Shown here: positions 24,008 through 28,239 of the stretch, one piece after another
Position numbering within the stretch: position 1 is the stretch's first letter
How the letters are laid out: every line of letters begins with the position of its first letter
Source: Canibacter zhuwentaonis
GTDB taxonomy: Bacteria > Actinomycetota > Actinomycetes > Actinomycetales > Microbacteriaceae
Strand: one strand, 5' to 3'
NCBI RefSeq assembly: GCF_018531125.1
Contig: NZ_JAHDSY010000013.1
DNA: 28,239 bases
Position numbers and translations under genes: made by a program
The notes under the pieces: generated by a model
What the model was told of the DNA's origin: nothing
Seen by the model: the letters and a program-made list of their open reading frames with translations, nothing else
The model's database searches: none

Positions 24008-24933
24008 GATGTTACGCCTGTCTTGTCGCGTTTGGGGGTGTTAATGCATAAAACCTGGCCTGTTACAACAACCTGTCCTTCGGTGAGCCCCACAGGCTGA
24101 AACGCGGCTGTTATCGTGGTTTTACGGGGAACAACACGAAACGTGGCGTCAGAAGGAATGGCGGTGAAAAGTACTAACTGGCCACCAAAAGAAGTACCAG
24201 TTTTATCAAACTCAGTAAAATTCAAAACCCCATCAGCGGTAGTTCTGACCGTATAAGACGTGTTGGGTATGCCTGTGACTGTTCCTGTTATGTTAAGTTC
24301 CTCAAAGAACTGTAACGCGCTTTCACCTCTAAAGTGGTTAACGCTGAAACTACCGGTTAGCGTGTGTGACTGTTGGTTATAGCTCCATTGGGAACCACTC
24401 CCCCTTATGAAGGGGCCTTTGGTGAGTGTTTCTTGTGAGATTGTAAACCCGGTGGGTAGTTGAACCCTAAAATTAACGTCACCAGTATAATTAAACACGT
24501 CGGGTTGAATATACTGCAGCTCCTGGTATGCCGCATCGTTATACCTGAATGACACTTGGATGTTGGCTTTTTCACCGGGATGGTATTGTTGTTTGTTGGT
24601 TGTTGTTGTGGTTGTGACTAGATCCGCGATGATGGTGGTGCGGTTTATTCCGGCTGGTGGTTGTGTAGTGTGTGGGGGGTTTGTTGCTGGTTTGGTTTTG
24701 CTTGTGTTGTTTGCACTAGTGTTGCCTGGTTGTAGGCTGGTGGTAGTTGTGGTGGGTTTAACAGGTTTATCACCTGCTACTTGCAGCAGCGTGTTTTGCC
24801 CTGTTGCAACACCCACACCAGCAACGGTTTGCCCTGTTTGCGCACTAGCCAGTGTGCTGAACACCAGCACCAGCGTGAGAATGTTTGAAACAACACCCCG
24901 TGCTTTTAGTAGCAGGAAAACCACACCAGTCAA
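23995..24933 (-). pseudogene. 5' part of a frameshifted DUF11-like LPLTGG surface adhesin
   Basis: This is the N-terminal part, about 312 residues. A signal peptide (KARGVVSNILTLVLVFSTLASA, cleavage before QTGQ) is followed by a Thr/Asn/Pro-rich linker. A beta-sandwich-like domain follows (VSFRYNDAAYQELQYIQPD through FFEELNITGTVTG and ATFRVVPRKTT). I chose TTG 24933 because GGAGG lies five bases before it; a farther TTG at 24975 has no ribosome-binding site. The frame ends at 23995 in a non-homologous tail. Adding one G to the five-G run at 24034-24038 (plus strand) continues the protein exactly as in the intact copy at 25971-26723. So it is either a true frameshift, a phase-variable tract or a homopolymer sequencing error. 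Confidence 0.85.
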
Positions 24934-25008
24934 AACAACCTCCAAATAAACACCTGAAACCTGTGAAAGCTCCAAGCTTTAGCTTTAACAAAACAAATCC
25001 ACTATTAC

Positions 25009-25884
25009 CCACCCCCTGCGGGGGATGCGATTGCTGGGGTAGTGTTTAAGATTCAAAAACTCGATCTTGATCTCACAAAAAACAACGACTGGATGACGCT
25101 TAAAACCCTAACCCCGGACGCTGCTAAAAACAGGCTAGTAGGGTTTGAAGCTACCCGAACAACAGACAACAACGGGGAAGCCACATTCGATAATCTTGAT
25201 ATTGGTGCTTATCTGGTTACAGAAACCAATGCGCCCGATAATGTGGTTAAAAAGGCTGCGCCTTTTATTGTTACCGTACCCCACCCAAACGGCAACAACA
25301 CGTGGAACTATAACGTACACGTCTACCCAAAAAACACTGTTAGCGCTAAACCAACTAAAACCCTAGACGATACAAACGCTATAAAACTCGGTGACAGTGT
25401 CACCTGGACTATCACACAAGTACTACCAGAACTCCCACAAGGTGAAACATTCACAGAGGTAAGCTTCACAGACCAGCTACAGGAAGGCCTAGAATACGTT
25501 GCACCCGCTACCGCGCAGGCTAACGGCAAGGAGGTTGATGTAACCATTACATCCACAGGTGACGGGGGTCGAAACCTAGCAGGCAGCTTAGATAACCCAG
25601 AAAATCTCACAGGAGGTGAGACTGTTACATTCACAATCACAACCAAAGTAAACGATCCCGGGAAGATTGTAAACACCGCCAAAGTTAGAATCAAAACCTC
25701 TGGTGGAGGGGATACCACACAGTCAACCCCAGACCCAGTACCGGGTGGTGGTCCGGGTGGTGCACCAACCCTCATCTACGGGTACTTCGATATCCAAAAA
25801 TATGTCACAAACACCATGATCGCAATATCAGGCTGGAAACAAACACAAACCCCCCACACACTACACAATCACCAGCCGGAATAA
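25009..25884 (+). pseudogene. SpaA-type pilus backbone gene lacking both ends (body fragment)
   Basis: This fragment encodes the middle of an isopeptide-forming pilin. It has DAIAGVVFKIQKLDL (first domain strand), an E-box YLVTETNAP and the pilin motif VHVYPKN whose Lys is the sortase C cross-linking residue. A second Ig-like domain follows (SVTWTITQVLP to VNTAKVRI) and a Pro/Gly linker leads into GYFDIQKYV. There is no start codon or signal peptide: at about 25009 the homology ends and the 5' flank of the divergent adhesin begins. At about 25831 it breaks into an adhesin fragment in another frame and stops at 25884. The missing C-terminal part is homologous to 26943-27431. Confidence 0.85.
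25754..25787. repeat. Direct repeat within SpaA pieces, left copy
   Basis: 34 bases are identical to 26959-26992. They lie in a roughly 95-bp stretch of high similarity (about 25738-25830 versus 26943-27037) encoding GGAPTLIYGYFDIQKYV. Recombination between the copies would delete about 1.2 kb and join the pilin body to its C-terminal sorting region. Confidence 0.9.
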
Positions 25885-26723
25885 ACCGCACCACCATCGC
25901 GGATCTAGTCACAAGCACAACAACAACCGACAAACAACAATACTACCCCGGTGAAGCAGCCAGCATCCAAGTGTCATTCAGGTATAACGATGCGGCATAC
26001 CAGGAGGTGCAGGATATTCAATCCAACCAGGATTCGTATACTGTTAAAATTAACTTCAATGTTCAACTACCCACCGGGTTTACAATCTCAAATGAAACAC
26101 TAACCAGAGGCCCCTTCTTGGTAAAGGACTGCACAAACCAAAGGCAATGCACACAAGATGGTTTCCAATCAAGCTATGATGCAACAACACGTACGCTCAC
26201 CGGTAGTTTCCCCACACCCACCCCCCACTATAAGTACGGCGGTGAGTACCAGCTTTTTGAGGAACTTAACATAACAGGAACAGCCACAGGCACACCCAAC
26301 ACATCCCACACGATTACCACTACCGCTGACGGGGTTTTAGATTTCAGCTACATCGACCTTGCAACTAATGCCCGTGCTGATGATGCACGAGAACCTTTCA
26401 CCGCTGTTGAATCCGACGCCACGTTTCAGATTATACCCCGTAAAACCACGCTAACAGCCTCGTTTACACCTGTAGGGCTTACCGAAGGACAGGTTGTTGT
26501 AACAGGCCAGGTTTTATGCATTAACCCCCAACGGCAATCAGACAGGCGTAACATCATGTTTACTCTAAAACACAACCAGCTAGTAGGCGGCAAATGGGAC
26601 AGAGAATTAAACAACATGGTTGATGCAGGTAGCGATTGTGTGATAACCATTGTTAAGGGTGATGTTCCAGCAGGCTGGAAATGGAATCTGTCACTACCGG
26701 CTACTAGCCTGTTTTTAGCTTGA
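25831..26723 (+). pseudogene. Adhesin fragment, a copy of the 5' half of the minus-strand adhesin
   Basis: Its open frame encodes NPPHTTQSPAGINRTT, then a linker and VSFRYNDAAYQEVQ through FEELNITGTATGTPNTS, QIIPRKTT, VVVTGQVLCI and MFTLKHNQLVGGKWDRE. It is homologous to the adhesin at 22910-24933 but on the opposite strand. About 60 bases around MFTLKHNQLVGGKW are identical between the two. It has no start or signal peptide, being preceded out of frame by the SpaA body. It breaks after AGWKW at about 26690, running into an inverted SpaA piece and a stop at 26723. The DUF11 and sorting regions are absent. It could serve as a donor for gene conversion; this is inference. Confidence 0.82.
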
Positions 26724-26942
26724 TCAACGGTTAGAGTTGCTAGCGTCTCCCAGTCGTTGTTTTGTGTGAGATTAAGATCGAGTTTTTGAATCTTAAACAC
26801 CACTCCAACAATCGCATCCCCGCGGGGGGTGGGGTTTCAGGTTGGCCTGTGCCGGGGTGACCTTGAAGGGTTTGCTGTTTGTGTTTATGCACAATAATCG
26901 AACCCCGCTGGCTTGTGTCAATATCACCGGGCGCAGCAACCC
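26701..26942 (-). pseudogene. Inverted SpaA-type pilin N-terminal fragment
   Basis: Read on the minus strand it encodes VAAPGDIDTSQRGSIIVHKHK, the mature N-terminus typical of SpaA/FimA pilins. In a second frame it continues DAIVGVVFKIQKLDLNL and DQAKNRLVA. One base is missing in the four-base C run at 26818-26821 (a five-base run in the plus-strand copy at 25016-25020 region), which breaks the frame between the two. The signal peptide is missing because the piece ends at about 26942. The last 125 bp are an inverted repeat of about 25009-25140. Confidence 0.8.
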
Positions 26943-27431
26943 CCTGTACCGAGTGGTTCGGGTGGTGCACCAACCCTCATCTACGGGTACTTTGATATAC
27001 AAAAATATGTTAAAGACACCACAACCGCAATATCAGACGCAACCTTCGAACTCTACAAAGACGAAACCTGCGCAACTAAAGTAGACCTGAAAGAAACCCT
27101 TATAACAGTTGATACGGGTAAACTGGTTGGAGCCATCCCGGTTAAAGCCGGCAAATACAGCATAAAAGAAATTAAAGCCCCAACCGGATACGTGCTTAAC
27201 ACAATGTGTTTCCCGGTTACCGTGGGTGAAAATAACACTCTAACTAAACCTGCAACAGTAACTGTCTACAACAGCAAAGTCACTGTTCCCGCGCTTCCTC
27301 TAACCGGCGCACAAGGCCAAACAATCATGCTAACAACCGGTGGAATACTCATAGCTACAGGCCTAATAACCGTTGCTATAGTACACAGGAAACGAAAACT
27401 CACCGCAAACAAAAACAATATACAACATTAA
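26943..27431 (+). pseudogene. SpaA-type pilin C-terminal fragment with LPLTGA sorting signal
   Basis: The in-frame sequence starts in the linker PVPSGSGGAPT. It has a complete CNA-B-type domain (YFDIQKYVKDTTTAISDATFELYKD, then the E-box YSIKEIKAPTGYVL). It ends with LPLTGA, a hydrophobic helix and a HRKRK charged tail. The stop is at 27431. An ATG at 26913 would give a short product, but with no signal peptide and in the inverted fragment's antisense, so it is unlikely to be exported. It is the natural C-terminus of the body fragment at 25009-25830, from which it is separated by about 1.1 kb of foreign pieces. Confidence 0.85.
26959..26992. repeat. Direct repeat within SpaA pieces, right copy
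   Basis: Identical over 34 bases to 25754-25787; see the left copy for the predicted recombination product. Confidence 0.9.
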
Positions 27432-27460
27432 CAAACTTCCTATACTCACTAATAGGTTGG

Positions 27461-27609
27461 AACTGTCTGTATTGCATGGTTCTCTAGTGTTAAAAGGTTT
27501 CTTTCGAGGCTTAGTTCTCGTGGAGGTGGGTTTTGCGGGTTTGAAACTGTTTGCATGTCTGGTTCTCTAGGGTTAAAAGTTTCTTTCGAAGCTTGTGTTC
27601 TCGTGGAGT
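27461..27609. repeat. Two imperfect direct repeats, 84-bp period, in the pilin-adhesin spacer
   Basis: The copies are at 27461-27526 and 27545-27609. Both share AACTGT, GGTTCTCTAG, a GTTAAAA-GTTTCTTTCGA core and TTCTCGTGGAG. They lie in the 466-bp gap between the pilin C-terminus (27431) and the convergent adhesin end (27898). I see no convincing gene in this gap: a 77-codon open frame at 27555-27788 has no ribosome-binding site or recognisable features. No strong terminator is visible either. Confidence 0.7.
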
Positions 27610-27840
27610 TAAAACTTTATACAGTGTGGTTTTGTGCCGGTTTAGCATTTATCATGCCAGTTGTACAGAGTAGTGAGGTTGTGGGGTTTAACTCTCCAGG
27701 AAGAGTGCTGGAACAGCCCGCTCTCTCCTTGTATAGTCTAGAAACCAGCCAATCCAACCCTGTGCTTCAACACCCAACAGGCAGCTGACTAAAACAACCA
27801 CACCACACAAAACCACCCGCCGGTGTTAGCCAGCCTACAG

Positions 27841-28053
27841 GGGCTGACAGCAGAGCGGTCAAACCACCTGCTCGGTTGTTGCTTCTGCTTGTGGGTGTTA
27901 CACGCGAGCCTGTAACCGTCGGCGTGCCACAAGCCCCGCTACAACACCAGCTGCGAACACGCCTGCTCCTGCTAGATACAGCCAGTCGGATGCTACACCA
28001 CCGGTGAGTGGTAGTGGTGGTGCAACAGCCATGAATTTGCGTTGTAAACGAAC
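27841..28053. repeat. Right copy of the ~210-bp direct repeat (adhesin C-terminus and 3' flank)
   Basis: This is the partner of 22856-23065 in the same orientation, about 5 kb apart. The two copies bracket the whole mosaic locus. Confidence 0.85.
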
Positions 28054-28239
28054 CTCGTGTTCAACCCGGGTATCTCCCATAACCTTCGTAAGCTTTTGCT
28101 CACTCATAGTTACGCCCTTAAACTCCCAACCATCAGGAGCTGTCACACTACGCACTGTCACAGTACAGTTGCTACCAGCCCACACCCTACTATCAACAAC
28201 CTTAGCAGACCACGAAGCATAATTAACAAGATCAGCATA
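27898..28239 (-). CDS. C-terminus of a second LPLTGG-anchored surface adhesin (partial)
   Basis: The frame is open from the window edge (28239) to the stop at 27898, giving about 113 residues. It encodes RVWAGSNCTVTVRSVTAPDGWEFK, then RLQRKFMAVAPPLPLTGG, a hydrophobic helix and the ARRRLQARV tail. This closely matches the C-terminus of the frameshifted adhesin at 22910-24007. The last 75 residues are much more alike than the part before (EFKGVTMSEQKLTKV against EFTSQTPFAYQLQQV), as expected of paralogues sharing an exchanged end. The 5' part lies outside the window. Confidence 0.85.
   Translation of the reverse strand, partial: YADLVNYASWSAKVVDSRVWAGSNCTVTVRSVTAPDGWEFKGVTMSEQKLTKVMGDTRVEHEVRLQRKFMAVAPPLPLTGGVASDWLYLAGAGVFAAGVVAGLVARRRLQARV

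Noticed and set aside
24010..24045. Programmed -1 ribosomal frameshift in the adhesin
   Set aside because: In the upstream frame the junction reads ACC CCC AAA CGC, which does not give an X XXY YYZ heptamer, and no downstream stimulatory structure is obvious. A one-base indel in the C run explains the data better.
27555..27788. 77-codon gene in the pilin-adhesin gap
   Set aside because: It starts inside an imperfect repeat, has no ribosome-binding site and no signal peptide, domain or homologue that I recognise.
22856..28239. Insertion sequence or transposon driving the rearrangements
   Set aside because: No transposase, resolvase or integrase frame and no terminal inverted repeats with target duplications were found; the junctions coincide with repeats within the surface genes themselves.

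Overview
This window looks like a chromosomal segment from a Gram-positive actinobacterium with a moderate GC content (about 50% by eye). The gene set and order point that way: xseA-xseB-DUF4245-carbonic anhydrase-fumC, class II FBPase and aldolase, a BMP-type nucleoside importer, SpaA-type pilins and LPxTG-like anchored proteins, TANNNT-type -10 boxes and leaderless starts. The DUF6264-like protein beside the xse genes suggests Microbacteriaceae or a close relative; this is inference from remembered gene neighbourhoods.

Positions 1-4620 (mostly minus strand): the C-terminal fragment of a BMP-type ABC permease; a strong terminator; an APC amino-acid permease with a 40-residue one-helix microprotein upstream; then an EcoRI-like restriction endonuclease remnant and an adenine methyltransferase gene whose start overlaps the stop of ychF.

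Positions 4621-14921: rmuC (divergent from ychF, both apparently leaderless), glpX, a class II aldolase gene (divergent from glpX), a DUF6264-like membrane protein, aroD (minus), then the plus-strand run xseA-xseB-DUF4245-carbonic anhydrase, and fumC after an intergenic region holding 9.6 copies of an 8-bp repeat. This is housekeeping carbon metabolism, shikimate pathway and DNA repair.

Positions 14961-22838: a BCCT osmolyte transporter with a clear terminator, then a complete BMP/nucleoside ABC importer operon (lipoprotein, double ATPase, two permeases) ending in an overlapping DUF985 cupin gene.

Positions 22856-28239 are the unusual part: a mosaic of surface-protein pieces. It holds a frameshifted DUF11-like LPLTGG adhesin (minus), a SpaA-type pilin body without its N-terminus (plus), a second adhesin copy lacking both ends (plus), an inverted SpaA N-terminal piece (minus), a SpaA C-terminal piece with LPLTGA (plus), and the C-terminus of another LPLTGG adhesin (minus) running off the window. 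The pieces share direct and inverted repeats, and two reading frames are broken at short homopolymers. Together this looks like a recombining, or recombination-damaged, pilus/adhesin locus. An assembly artefact must be excluded first. No recombinase, sortase, tRNA, rRNA, CRISPR array or insertion sequence was recognised in the window.
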